Shown here piece by piece: positions 36,735 through 48,069 of a stretch of 64,000 nt of DNA. Within the stretch, counting starts at the first letter, position 1, and each line of letters starts with the position of its first letter. The stretch lies in contig LNAC01000031.1 of NCBI GenBank assembly GCA_002007465.1, forward strand, positions 1,549,325-1,613,324. Direction: 5' to 3'. Under the pieces are notes generated by a model. The model was given only the letters and a program-made list of their open reading frames with translations, searched no databases and was not told the origin of the DNA. A program made the position numbers and the translations under genes. Source of the DNA: Ailurus styani (lineage: Eukaryota > Chordata > Mammalia > Carnivora > Ailuridae).

Positions 36735-36865
36735 GTTGCTTGTATTATTTCTCTTAACCTCGGTAACAACCCTAAAAAGGGAATCTAGCTTCATTATCCA
36801 ATTTATATATGATAAAACTCAGGCTTCAGGAAGCTGAGTAATTTTTCTAATCTATTTGGAAAACC
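36735..36865 (+). mobile_element. MIR SINE, partial, sense
   Basis: 'gtaacaaccctaaaaaggga' near 36763, 'ttcattatccaatttatata' near 36790 and 'aaaactcaggcttcaggaag' near 36814 follow MIR order, with high divergence. Confidence 0.55.
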
Positions 36866-36960
36866 ACTTCTGACAGCAAATTTGAAGATATTAGCTATTA
36901 GGATTTATTGTCTCTTCAGAAAACTGCTATACACACACGCGTGCGCACCACACACCATCT

Positions 36961-37162
36961 AAAGATTTTTTTTTAAATTTATTTATTTGACACAGCGAGG
37001 CAGAGAGAGATTACAAGTAGGTAGAGAGGTAGACAGAGAGAGAGGAGGAGGCAGGCTCCCTGCTGAGCATGGAGCCTGATGTGGGCCTCGATCCCAGGAC
37101 CCTGGGATCATGACCTGAGCCGAAGGCAGAGGCTTTAACCCACTGAGCCACCCAGGCGCCCA
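36961..37162 (-). mobile_element. Carnivore tRNA-Lys SINE, antisense, stops at an N
   Basis: Antisense copy ending in the reversed head 'gccacccaggcgccca' at 37162, immediately before an N at 37163. It directly abuts the tail half of an opposite-strand SINE. The CA/CG dinucleotide patch 'cacacacgcgtgcgcacc' lies just upstream. Confidence 0.93.
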
Positions 37163-37163
37163 N
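37163..37163. other. Ambiguous base (N), probable assembly join
   Basis: A single N sits exactly between an antisense SINE and the 3' half of a sense SINE. Confidence 0.95.
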
Positions 37164-37237
37164 CTCTCTCTGCCTGCCTCTCTGCCTCCTTGTGATCTCT
37201 CTCCCGCTGTGAAATAAATAAATAAAATCTTTAAAAT
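37164..37237 (+). mobile_element. Carnivore tRNA-Lys SINE, 3' half only
   Basis: Begins abruptly after the N in the CT-rich middle ('ctctctctgcctgcctctct') and ends with 'gtgaaataaataaataaaat' and a short tail. The head is missing, although CAN-SINEs usually lose 5' sequence only by truncation at insertion. Confidence 0.93.
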
Positions 37238-37739
37238 ACTGCAAACAAATCTTAACAATTTCAAATGAAATTTTCTTCTCTCTGAGCCCATGGAGAGAAA
37301 ATGAGGTTTCCAGACACTTAAGTGAGGTAAGTGTTCCACATGTTATATTTAAGTGAGCAATTTCCTAAGTATCTGATATTGGATCAGTAAATGAAAGTTT
37401 TTGGATGATTTCTACTATATAGATCCCTGCATTTGCGACATCATGTCTTCTTTCACATTTATCACCAAAACAACATATAATAGGTACATAGCAGCATTCT
37501 CACTCTTTTGGTAGGTAAAGTTGCCTCAAGTCCAGTAATTTTAACTCCTCGTGTGCTTGCAATTAACCCTGTGCATTTTTTGTTGAGAGTATAAAAATTT
37601 TAAATTACATTAGCTTATACGGTTTATAATTTTATATCTATACCACAGCTTTCAAACGTTTCATCAAAGCATTACTTTCTAGCCTTTAAAAATGCTAAAA
37701 GTCAGATGCAGAACTATTCAGTGACACGTGTGAAACTAC
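37238..37739. other. No gene seen
   Basis: About 500 bases of AT-rich unassigned DNA up to the LTR. Confidence 0.4.
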
Positions 37740-38160
37740 TGTGATGAGGAACAGGAGGCAAGTAGAGGACAAAGCAGAAGCTGACCCTCTGCAACCTCCT
37801 CCCGCCCCCTACTCCTGGGTAGGACGTGTGTGTGTCATTCTTCCAGGAATCTCCCAACTATCTTAATTTAATACCTTGCTCCAGGGGAAAAACAACTTTA
37901 ACCTGACAATGGCAAGGCCTCAAGGCCTCGGGTATCTTGTAGGTCCCTGTAGCATATCAAAGTTCTTTTGAAACCTCCCTTTTCCTTACCACCCTCCCAC
38001 CCCACCTAACCCCATAGTATATAGTCAGCCACACCTTACAACCCCTGGGGCACCAGTTCTTTCTGCCCACAGGTCCTGTCCCCATGCTTTAATAAACCAC
38101 CATTTTGCAGCAAAGATGTCCCAAGAATTCTTTCTTGGTCATTGGCTCTGGACTCCACCC
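37740..38160 (+). mobile_element. Solo LTR of an endogenous retrovirus (plus strand)
   Basis: Same family as the LTR at 27324-27856 but in sense. It probably starts with TG at 37740. It has a TATA-like stretch near 38016, the 'aggtcctgtccccatgcttt' block at 38071, an AATAAA polyadenylation signal at 38091-38096 and 'cttggtcattggctctggac' near 38133. The 3' edge is uncertain between about 38157 and 38200. No internal viral genes are present. An ERV1-type LTR is likely; family not verified. Confidence 0.78.
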
Positions 38161-39993
38161 CACTGAGCCTCGCTTATATTCTAAAACTTCATCATAATGA
38201 TCTCAATATCCGACGAAGACAGGTACAACTCAATGCTGCATGCAAATATTTTTTACTTTCTAATTTCTGTAATGAAAATATTTTGTAAAAAATATGATTT
38301 TGTAAAAAACTGATTACAGAATAAATTATTAAAGTTTGAAGGGTTTTTTTTCCCCTAATTCCAAGTTGAACTTACAAAATTTGCATGTGGTTTGCAGTCA
38401 CTATTGATCTCCATTGATCTGACTTTCATGGCAGAGTAACCATGTGGAGAATACCAGTGAAAGACAAAATCTAGCATGTGTTTGTTCGTTTTTTCTTTTT
38501 TTAAATAATTTTGTATGAAGCCTCTTTGTGATAATTCTTTGCTTTTACTTTATTTTTAATTTTAGTTGCCTGCCTATTAAAATTATGTTACTAGGAATCC
38601 TATCTCTATCAGAGATGATTTATAATATTGTTTTCCAAGAATTCCCAGCATTTTTTTTCAAATAGTTTTAATCACTATTTTGCATTTCTTGATTAAAGAT
38701 TTAAAAAAAAAACATTATCCGAAAAAAATATGACTTAGAAAATATTTGAATGGATTTAGTTTAAATGAATATATCAAGCCTGATCTGATAAGATGGAGTC
38801 TGGCTTAGGGCTCAGATAAAACTACTTTGATTTTCATACAATTTCTAGTTCAGTTTTCTAAAGTACTTCTACAGAGTACAATGAAATATTTAAAAACAAA
38901 TAGGAAAACTGCAGAGGGAATTAAATTATTACTATTTCCAGAGAAATTATTTTATATACAGCAAACCTAAAAGAATCAACTAAGAAACTGGGAGAGTTTG
39001 GTACGAAGACCACACACACACACACACAAAAGAAAAGCTATTAGAAACTGTATGACATCAAATTTCATATACAAAAGCAACATCGAATACCTAATAATGA
39101 CATTCAGAAATGTTTAAAGTAAAATTTTCAAAAGACTTGAGTAAATGCAAGATTTTCTGGAATAGAAAAACTCAACGTTGTACAACATAATTGAATTTCC
39201 CCCAAATTATCCCACAAATTATAAACCTGGTCAAATGCTTTTGTCAAAACATAACTAAGCAATGTGATATTTAATCTGAAAGATACCAGCAAATTAGTCA
39301 ACAAAGGCCTAAAGGAAGTAGCCATTTAGGAGGAATTAGCCTTAATTAGTAATAAAATAGATCACTAAGTAAGGAAAATAATGTGGCATAATACCCAGAA
39401 CTGGTAAATAAAACAGTGGATGGAAAGAGAAAGCTCTAATAAACAAGGAGATCTAGAATTTTTTAATGTAAAGATGGTGATTAAATCAGAAAAAAGTAGA
39501 TTTTTAAAAACTACTTTAGAGAATTTTTAGGTAAAATAAAGCTGGATGTCTACCTCCATTCTTAAAATATTTTTAAGAAAGCATTATTGTGAAATAATGT
39601 GAAAGAAATCAAAGAAAAAACTAATTGTTAAAACTAATTCTGGAGTCAAGAATTACCTTCTGGAAGGCACGAATCTCAAAGTCACAAAAGAAAGCTCTGA
39701 TACTTCATCAAAATTCCATCTCGTATGAGGTTTATGTCCTAAAGACAGATCATCATTTACTGAGTCTGTCGTTGAATAAATTTGTATGGGGCACAGAATG
39801 TGTTCTGGGTACATTTCCAAACATATTAAACATGGCAATGAACAGATTAGACAAAATCTTTTGCTCATGTGTTTCTCAAGGAGTAGAAATAGATATCTAA
39901 GTGGACATATCATCTCAGATGGTAATGAATGCTATGAAAAAAATTAAGCAGGAAAAGAATGGTACTAATAAAAACCTTTGAATAAAAGAAGAA
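38161..39993. other. No gene seen; about 1.8 kb AT-rich
   Basis: AT-rich unassigned DNA with a short CA repeat at about 39010-39028. Overlapping frames of 91 and 86 residues at 39625-39913 on opposite strands look like chance, and neither has a motif I recognise. Confidence 0.4.
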
Positions 39994-40166
39994 GGGGCAC
40001 CTAGGTGGCTCAGATGGTTGGATGTGCATCTCTTGATTTTGGCTCAGGTCATGATCTCAGGGTCTTAAGGTCAGGTTCCACATCAGCAGGGAGCGTGCTT
40101 GAAGATGTTTTCCTCTCCCTCAGGCCCTGCCCCTCACTTGTTCTCTCTCTAATAAATTTAAAAATA
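39994..40166 (+). mobile_element. Carnivore tRNA-Lys SINE, older diverged copy
   Basis: Sense: 'ggggcacctaggtggctcag' at 39994, 'ggctcaggtcatgatctcag' near 40040, and a short 'ctctctctaataaatttaaa' tail. It lacks the CTGCCTGCC middle and is clearly more diverged than its neighbour at 40279. Confidence 0.92.
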
Positions 40167-40278
40167 TAAATGAATGAATGAATTAATGGAGACTGAGAGT
40201 ATGCAGGTTTATCAAAGTTATGAAGAAAAATGTATTTCCACAAATTATCAGTAAGATTATTCATTGGTACAATTTTTT

Positions 40279-40467
40279 AAGATTTTATTTATTTGACACA
40301 GAGAGAGTGAGCAGATCACAAGTAGGCAGAGAGGCAGGCAGAGAGAGAAGAGGAAGCAGGCTCCCTGCTGAGCAGGGAACCAGATGTGGGGCTCAAACCC
40401 AGGACCCTGAGATCATGACCTGAGCCGAAGGCAGAGGCTTTAACCCACTGAGTCATCCAGGCGCCCC
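40279..40467 (-). mobile_element. Carnivore tRNA-Lys SINE, full length
   Basis: Antisense copy from 'aagattttatttatttgaca' to the reversed head ending at 40467. The target duplication is 18 bp with one mismatch: 'tcattggtacaatttttt' at 40261-40278 and 'tcattggtataatttttt' at 40468-40485. Confidence 0.97.
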
Positions 40468-40485
40468 TCATTGGTATAATTTTTT

Positions 40486-41265
40486 AAAGAGGAATTTAAC
40501 CACACATAACACATATAAACCTTTTGACTTATTAATTTTAATCTGAGGTGTTTTGCCAACAAATATATTTGGGCATAACTCACATATATGTATACAAGTT
40601 TATTTTTATAGCATGGTTTGTGTAGGGAAGAGGGAAAGACCTTTAAAGAACTTTATGGTTTCTCAGTAGACGATGAATTCAATAAAATACGAACATCCAT
40701 AGAAAGTACTCCTATATGCATGTGTTAAAAAGAATCAAATAGAGTTGTTATGATAATCTGGAAAACTCCTTTAAAATATAAAGCAAATGACAGAGGAGTT
40801 TGTATATATTATCCTTCTGGTACAAAACAAGATGTATCTATGTGTTTGTGTACATGCCCGAAAAAATTCTGAAAGGATACACAACGTTAATCCTGGGGAC
40901 TAGGATTGATGTTGTAAGAATGAGATAGACTCATTTTTCTTTGTTCTGCTTAACATTTTTACTACGTGCCTTGTTATTTTCACAGAAATAAAAAATTTAA
41001 ATAGTGAGGCAAATATTGTTCATTTTGTACAAGAAAGTTGAAATGCCCTCATGACAATATTGCATTAGATTAGTGATCAAAATAAATATTCAGTTTGTCC
41101 TATGAGAATGGCTGGTACAAATAAATTACGCCAACAAATCCTCTACGGGTTCTAAATTATATTGGCTGGATGACTACAGCCATCACATTAAAAGCATAAT
41201 TAGCGAATTGCTATCTAAAACTGTGAATAAAAAAAAAAAAGACGATGACAGACTACATCACAAAC
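40486..41265. other. No gene seen; repeat-like patch, unnamed
   Basis: Around 40840-40990, 'tgaaaggatacacaacgtta' and 'tttttactacgtgccttgtt' have the texture of a known repeat tail, but I cannot name it. Confidence 0.4.
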
Positions 41266-41638
41266 TGTCTTCGTCTGTTTTGGCTGCTGTAACGAACTCA
41301 TAGACTCAGTGACATGCAAACAACAGAAATTTACTTCTGCCAGTTCTGGAGGCTGGGAAGTTCAATATCAAGGCACCAACAGACTCAGTGTCCCTTGAAG
41401 GCCTGCTTTATTGTTCATAAATACTCATTTCCTAGCTGTGTCCTCACATGGCAGAAAGGGAAAGAGAGTTTTGGGGGTGGGTATCTCTTAAACGGATACT
41501 AGTGTCATTCATGAGGGCTCCACCCTCATGACCTAATTGTCTCCTGAAGGTCTGTCCTCCGCGTATGATCATACTAGACTTGAAGATTTCACAAAGGAAT
41601 TTGGAAGAGGGGAGAACACAAACTTTCAGTCTATAACA
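41266..41638 (-). mobile_element. ERVL-MaLR LTR (MST/MLT1-type), antisense
   Basis: Near full length. It starts 'tgtcttcgtctgttttggct' and runs through 'acaacagaaatttacttctg' near 41320, 'cagttctggaggctgggaag' near 41341, 'gctgtgtcctcacatggcag' near 41436 and 'cattcatgagggctccaccc' near 41506, ending TATAACA at 41638. These are reverse-complement MaLR LTR landmarks in the correct order. It is a solo LTR with no internal part. Confidence 0.93.
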
Positions 41639-41869
41639 CACATATATACCTAACATGGTTACGTGTCTGGAAAATACACAGCATTTATTTATGAATCTAT
41701 AACATTATTATCTTCTTTAGAGACTGTTTTTCACTCTTCACTCACCAATTTGGAGTTCCTATGATTCTCTTATGCTCCAAATTTTATAAGCCTACTGTTT
41801 TGTAGATTTTCACCATCAAACTTGATTCATACAGCTATTATTAAATCTTACTCTGGTATGTAACGATTG
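41639..41869. other. No gene seen
   Basis: Short unassigned stretch after the MaLR LTR. Confidence 0.4.
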
Positions 41870-42136
41870 TGGTGCTGAAAAAGCAAATCCCCTAAAAGGA
41901 CAGTGGTTCAAGCTACACTGTAATGGACATGGACACAGACAACAACTGCTCTAAAATTGTCTTGACAAAACGTGTTATTTTTCTAGTGCTGTACAAGCTG
42001 ATTAATAATGAGGAATTTCAGGGACTTGGAATTCAGTAGAGCTGACACTCTCCTCGTCTAGTGATGTGACACTGTAATAGCTTATTTTACTGGAGGTGGT
42101 AATAAAGCCTGCATGATAAAAAAATAAAAATAAAAA
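41870..42136 (+). other. Possible 3'-UTR-like retrocopy with polyadenylation signal and A-rich tail
   Basis: An AATAAA at 42101-42106 is followed 11 bases later by an A-rich tract (42118-42136), the layout of a processed transcript end. The preceding 230 bases are not a repeat I recognise. No coding match or target duplication is seen, so a processed-pseudogene tail is only one reading. Chance is another. Confidence 0.25.
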
Positions 42137-43063
42137 TGCTCTATGACAAAGCGTCAGTTATTTTTTTACCTAGAGTCTAACCAATTTCCTATAAAGGAGT
42201 GTAAATTCTGTGTGTTCTCCTTATTTATTCAGGAGACCTCATGAAAAGCAATCACTTAAATTTGGAGGAATGCTATAGAGAGATTATCTGATAACTTGAA
42301 GATGCCCATGAAGATTCCTAGGTTAAAAAAAAGTAAAGAGTATGTAGGGGAATTTCAACATCTTATGAATGAGCCTTATTTAAAGTTAATTTTTTTCGTA
42401 TGAAATTTTTACCCAGACTGATCCATCATTTCTATAGAAATTGCTCAACAAGCATATGAAGAATGATCATTGTCATGAACTCAAACATTCCTTCCTGATA
42501 AAAAATAAAATAGTATTATGTAAATTCACTACAAAAAACTCCAAATAATTAAAACTCAGAGATACAAACAGTAGCCTCACCTATGTCAGGAAATCTGCCC
42601 ACAAAGTAGATTATGCTTGATGTAAAAAGTGAACCAACCACCTTCTGCATAATTCTTTATACTTGCAGAGAATATAAAACATAATTTTGGGGATAAATTC
42701 TAGTGACTTATGCCATATGATTTGCCATAGTTGACATTTTTCAGTTGCTACTTCTTGCCCAGAACTACCCCCTTTGCTCAAATTTGTAAATGTTTCCTTT
42801 ACTTATTTATATATGTGTATCTCTGTTGCTTATATACCTAAAATTTCTTAGTAATAGTGATTTAAAAACTCTTACTTAAAATCATTTAGATACCATGACA
42901 CAATCAGATATACAGAATGTTGTGCCTACTGCCTTTAGCATGATGCATGCTGGGGCCAAGAATCCCAGGAAAGAGCAAAAGCCAGTTCCACAAACAGCCT
43001 TTAGGATAGGTACCTGGGAATCCCCAGAGAGAATGCCAGAAATGTGGCAGTCTCCTGCAAGGT
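42137..43063. other. No gene seen
   Basis: About 900 bases. An 85-residue plus frame at 42895-43152 runs into the SINE and has no domain. Confidence 0.4.
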
Positions 43064-43078
43064 TTAGACAGAATGTTT

Positions 43079-43294
43079 TTGTTTGTTTGTTTGTTTGTTT
43101 TAAGATTTTTATTTATTTATTTGACAGAGAGAGAGAGAGAGATCACAAGTAGGCAGAGAGGCAGGCAGAATGAGAGGAGGAAGCAGCCTCCGGGCTGAGC
43201 AGGGAGCCAGATGCAGGGCTCGATCCCAGGACCCTGAGATCATGACCTGAGCTGAAGGCAGAGGCTTTAACCCACTGAGCCACCCAGGCACCCC
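43079..43294 (-). mobile_element. Carnivore tRNA-Lys SINE with (TTTG)n tail
   Basis: Antisense copy whose A-rich tail has become a TTTG repeat on the plus strand (about 43079-43100). The reversed head ends near 43294. The target duplication is 'tagacagaatgtttt' (43064-43078) and 'tagacagatgtttt' (43295-43308), with a one-base length difference. Confidence 0.96.
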
Positions 43295-43308
43295 TAGACA
43301 GATGTTTT

Positions 43309-43875
43309 AAGAGGCTGGAGTCATAGGGAATATTATCTGCCTAAAGGAACAGAATTATGTTAACCTATCTCTTAATCTTGGACTTTATATAGCGTGTCAT
43401 CAGCCTGTCACCAAAAGTATGGGATGTAGTATCCCACCCCTCCAGAGAAAGAGCCTTACCAGCATTCAGGAGAGTTTAAGGTTATCACAAAACTACAAGG
43501 CAATTCAGCAAAAAGTCCGTATTATCAGAAAGTGAGGTAAATACCTAGACAACTGAAAAGACTTCATATGAGTTTTGAGGCTTTGTACCATCTCCAACTT
43601 TTCAGCTCAACAGAACCAAGATGGAAAGAGAAGGACTGCTGTAACTGGGGGATATGCAAGCCCAAGAACACACAAACCCTATTAGTTGCCAGATTTGATT
43701 AGCAGCACAGTGTGAGCTTCAGTCCTACCAAAGGGTGGGGGCAGACAGGGCTGATACACCTCCTGTTCCGAGCAGGGCGGAACCTGGACCCAGGTTAGGC
43801 CCATCCATGGATACTGCCTTGGGAAGCTGGGAAAGAAACTGGAAAAGGCAAGGGTTCAGGAGTTGAAATTGCTTA
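43309..43875. other. No gene seen
   Basis: About 570 bases without a recognised element. Confidence 0.4.
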
Positions 43876-44165
43876 CAGAGTGAAGTCCAACCTCTCTGTT
43901 GAGCCTTCAGGGTCTGACCAAATGTGGCTTCAACCCAACTTTTTAGAATTACCTTATGGAGAATCAATTTTCCCATCTAACAATCTGACCAAATAAATTT
44001 TGTGGCGTGCCCCAAGTCTTAGTGTCTTCAGGGTTTTCTGGTATTTTTCCATCTCTAGAATGTCTTCCCACACCTCCCATTTTCTTAGCCATGTAGTCAA
44101 ATCTGTCACCAAAGGCCCTGCTCAAAATTACCCACCATCTTCACAGAACTTGAACTGAATACCAG
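43876..44165 (+). mobile_element. L2 LINE, sense, before the 3' end
   Basis: 'agagtgaagtccaacctctc' near 43877, 'tcagggtctgaccaaatgtg' near 43907, 'tctagaatgtcttcccacac' near 44055 and 'gtcaccaaaggccctgctca' near 44106 follow the L2 order just before the 3' terminus. The element is old. Confidence 0.7.
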
Positions 44166-46239
44166 TTTGGAGAAAATTCTCTTTTTTATTCTCTATGCCA
44201 CACTACTACCTGACTTCTGTAATCAAAAAAAAAAAAAGTCTGTATTTCATGTTACCTCTCAAGTCTGTCTCATTTTGAGGAAAAATTTCTTAATTATAAT
44301 TAAATTGTTTATATATGCCCCATGGTGCTTCATAAAAAATAATTTTATGATAAATATTTATTTAGTCTTTATTTTTCAACCTTACTCTATCAAGAAACCA
44401 CTCACATGGTAAACCACTCTGATTTGGATGACACAAGCAGTCCATTTCTGGCCATAATTATGGAATGCAGTATTATTTTAATATTATGTAACACGAATAC
44501 CAAAAGGAAGAACATACTAACACCCGTATTTTAAAAAGGCTCAAATTTACTGTGCTAAGATTTCCTGTTGTACTTGAATGCTGAGTTGAACTATTAAGTT
44601 CAAGTACTAACTACACAACATTTTAATTCAGCATCATGTCAGCCTTTCCTGTTCCTGTTGCCTTAATGTTTCCACTGGCAAATACGAAGAGTGACTAATA
44701 GTTAAGTAACTGAATAATGGACTTAACAGAGCAGTTGAATTTAGAAGCTGTGTCTGGGCAAATCAATATTCACAAAAAAATAGGGAGACAGGTACACTTA
44801 TTGGGAGTCATGGCGCAGTAAACAAAATCCTCCTAATGTTTTGGGGAACTCCATTGAAAACGAAGAATAATCCTTCAAGATGTAGAAAATGTTACCAGTC
44901 CTCAGAGGTTGGTTGAAGGGACATTGCAAAGGGTGGTAAATTTTAGATTTTCTTTTTTACTGCTTATTTTTTTACATCTATTTGCCATGTTGTTGTGCAT
45001 TTTGATTTTCCCTCAAGTGTTTATTTCTCTCAGTGGAGAACAGATCCTCCTGGGCCTTTAAAAATGATTTAATTCTTAATACCGAAATCTCAGCAATCTT
45101 GAGCAGTTCTGCAACACAAACCATAGCATATGGGTCAAGACTGAAAATACTGCAGTGAGGAATCAAAATTCTGGAGAGATACTATTTGGCATGGAGGAAT
45201 GCTATAAAATGAAGATCATTGTAACTGATGAGTTCTCAATTGTCCATTTCACTCTCTCAGGTCTGGGCTGTTCCTTTTCGAAATGAAGGATGTTTTAGCA
45301 AGCTAAACAATAAGAAATCTGTGATTTTACAAGGGAAATAAACTGAAACTTATTTTGTTAATATCCAGATTTAATAGCTAGGACAGTAATGGGAATTGCC
45401 TTTTTTGCCTTGGAACACTATTTAAATGAAAATTTATAAGGTCATTTGGGACATATAAATTCCGAGAGGTCATGCGTATTGAGGAAAGCACATCAGTCTG
45501 AACCACAGACAGACTGCTTTGATCATGTGAGAAATGAAGCCATCTGAACACCTTTCAAATAGCAGACCAATTCCCAGCCTTAAATAACTTCCAAGGCAAG
45601 TTATTCCAATAACTTATTGGACCAATTCCCAGCCAATTCCCAGCCTTAAATAACTTCCAAGGCAATTCCTGGTCAACACAACATCAAGAAAATGATGTGG
45701 ATGTGCCATGGCACCATGGCTAAGAAAGTGTTATTTAAGAATCAATACATTCATCACTCTACAGGGTGGAAAAAGGTCTGACTTTTTTCACAAATAATTC
45801 CAGCTGGTAATTTTATAACTGTTTCAGGAGAGAATAAAACAAATTTCAAAGAGAAAATTGTTACTACATCATGAAACACAAAAACTGACATTACCAGTGG
45901 GCAGGGTTGATTACTATCCAAAGAATATTTTGTCTTTGGTTAACTGAAAATGTTCTAATGTAGGAACTGAACTCGCTATTGTATAGAAGCCATACACACT
46001 TACGGAAGATTATATACCCCTGCCTGGCCTTTTATTTCACTTCTTCCAAATTCTTTACTCAGCCCATATCCATCTGTTTTCTGTATGCTGTATGAAGAAT
46101 TGAAACAGTTTCTCCTACTAAGAATACCCCTAAAACAACAACAACAAAAAAAAACTCCTAATGCAATATAATTATCGTAAAAGGTATAGGAAGAGAGGAA
46201 CTGGAATAATAAATAGAAACCCATCTTTTCAAGTGATGT
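44166..46239. other. No gene seen; about 2 kb with a 33-bp duplication
   Basis: Unassigned DNA. It contains an A13 run at about 44226-44238 and the direct repeat listed at 45567-45665. No exon is recognisable. Confidence 0.4.
45567..45665. repeat. 33-bp direct repeat, 66-bp period
   Basis: A 33-base segment beginning 'ccaattcccagccttaaata' occurs identically at 45567-45599 and 45633-45665. A partial third copy of its first 12 bases lies directly before the second copy (45621-45632). The identity points to a recent local duplication. Confidence 0.95.
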
Positions 46240-46654
46240 TCAAGAAGGCAAACACAGAAATGGGGCAGTGGCTATAAATGGATGTGAAAGTTTTTAAGAA
46301 ATTATAAGACAACCTGAATGATCCAATCAAGAAAGAAAATTTGATGTAGAAAAAATAAAGATACCACTCAAAAAAATCTCTAATTATGCAATATTGCTTG
46401 GGCTCTGGAGCCCAAGTTGGGAGGGTGGCTTTAGATTAAGTGTGGAAAGACAAATCATGCTCAGTAACAGGAAGAAGAAAGAAAATATTGGCATGCCATA
46501 AAGACAGGTAGATAATATGGGGGTAACCTGTGAAGGTCTTTTATAGCTGTCCCTAATTTTTCATAAAATAGAAATGAAGGTCATGAGATGAGAATGTGAA
46601 TGGGAAAAAAAAAGTTCTAGAAATCTGGTGAGAAAAGACAAGATATGGGAGGTA
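46240..46654 (-). mobile_element. L2 LINE, internal part, antisense (weak)
   Basis: 'aaatggggcagtggctataa' near 46259, 'cctgaatgatccaatcaaga' near 46313 and 'aatttgatgtagaaaaaata' near 46338 resemble the reversed L2 coding region. The later part is less certain. Confidence 0.5.
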
Positions 46655-47160
46655 ATATCTAAGGTATCTGCCAAAGACCTCTGCTTTCTGGTGTTCACCT
46701 GCTTGTATGATTTCCTTCCCTTCAGTGTGAGCAGGACTTACTGACTTCTAACAACTAGAACACAGCAAAAGTTAGGGAGTGTCACTTTTGAATTGAGGTT
46801 ATAAAAAGACTGATTTTAAACCCTTTCAGCCCTTATCCTGGGAGAAACAAGCTGCCACAGTATGAGCTGTCCTTGGAGGGATCCACATGGCAAATCACTG
46901 ATGTTTCTCAACAGCCAGTAAGGACCCGAAGACTGCTAACAATCATGTGACTTGGTTTAAAAAGAGATCTATCCCCAACGAAACCCAGAAGATTGTAACC
47001 CTGTCCAACATCTTATTTGCAGCTTTATGAGACATTTGTAGCCAGAGATATTCATGAGAAAGGCACCCCGATTTCTAAACACCAGAGCTTGTGTTACTAT
47101 TTAGGTTTGTTGCTTTAAGCAGTTGAGAATGAGATTATTTAGGAGTTGCATTGGTAACAG
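46655..47160 (+). mobile_element. MLT1-type MaLR LTR, sense, old
   Basis: 'gtgtgagcaggacttactga' near 46725, 'ctaacaactagaacacagca' near 46748, 'gcccttatcctgggagaaac' near 46829, 'gatccacatggcaaatcact' near 46879, and 'cagaagattgtaaccctgtc' near 46986, with a 'ttgttgctttaagc' end near 47107, follow MLT1-like order. The edges are uncertain. Confidence 0.65.
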
Positions 47161-47559
47161 AAAGGCCTATATTGTGACAATGGAGGTTAAGGGCTGGGGT
47201 ATGATGAAGGACAAGATCATTTAAGGAAAGGACACTGAGGGATTGAGAGACCAGGACAGAAGAGGGGAATGTTAAAATCAGTAAGACAACAGAAATAGAG
47301 TTAGACATAGAAAGAGTCAAGAATTATAATCTTCAAGAAACTAGAGAGTGCCTCAGCGCTGGTAGATCATTCCAACAGTAATGGTTGGGGATGGTCTGAT
47401 CTCATGCTATAAAAATAAAAACTACATTTTTCAAGAATCTGCATGATATTCACTATCCCAAAAGTGCTGAAGAATTTTACTGAATTATTAGCAATTGTTA
47501 AAAAAAAAATCTTATCACTAGTTTGTTTGAAACAAAACTATTGAGTTTCTAAACTGCCC
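47161..47559. other. No gene seen
   Basis: Unassigned; no element or exon named. Confidence 0.4.
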
Positions 47560-47797
47560 CGTATCTTCCAGGAAACCCTCCCTTAACGTTCAAGTTGGAG
47601 ATAATTACTGTCAATTAGCACCTTATACTTTCCCACATTAAAAGACTGATCCCACTATTAGACAATTGTTGACTGTGCCTTTTCAATTGACCCTAAATAT
47701 TCACACTGCCAAGGCCATGAGTGTTACATTCCAGATGTATTCCCAGCACTACTCAGTGCTTGCTTATAACATATTGTTTCATTAATGTTGTTGAATA
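47560..47797 (+). mobile_element. L2 LINE 3' end, sense
   Basis: 'cttccaggaaaccctccctt' near 47566, 'ctgccaaggccatgagtgtt' near 47706, 'cccagcactactcagtgctt' near 47742 and 'attaatgttgttgaataaag' near 47781 give a clear L2 terminus. Confidence 0.75.
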
Positions 47798-47814
47798 AAG
47801 AAAAAAAGATTTTG

Positions 47815-48003
47815 GGGGGTGCTTGGGTGGCTCAGTCAGCTGAGCATCTGACTTGAATTTGGCTCAGGTCATGATCTCAGGGTAATGGGATGGAGCCCTG
47901 TGGGGCTCCACGGTCAGCAGTCTACTTGTCCCTCTCCCTCTGCTCCTTCCCTAGTTTGCATGCACACTATCTCTCTAAAATAAACAAACAAATAAATTAA
48001 AAA
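47815..48003 (+). mobile_element. Carnivore tRNA-Lys SINE, older subfamily
   Basis: Sense: 'gggggtgcttgggtggctca' at 47815, a diverged tRNA-like part, 'ccctctccctctgctcc' middle, and tail 'aaaataaacaaacaaataaa'. It is flanked by 'aaagattttg' on both sides (from about 47805 and 48007). It inserted at the end of the L2. Confidence 0.93.
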
Positions 48004-48069
48004 AATAAAGATTTTGTTGTTGTTTGTTGAGCTTTTCTTTGATCTTTTGTGAACCATCTTTAAGGCATA

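Noticed and set aside
36983..37339. A 118-residue minus-strand frame spanning the N
   Set aside because: It is two SINE pieces read through an ambiguous base; recurrent 'GWLSGLKPLPSAQVMI' type peptides come from every SINE copy in this orientation.
27324..38160. The two related LTRs as ends of a single provirus
   Set aside because: They are in opposite orientations with no retroviral internal sequence recognised between them and many unrelated repeats in the interval.
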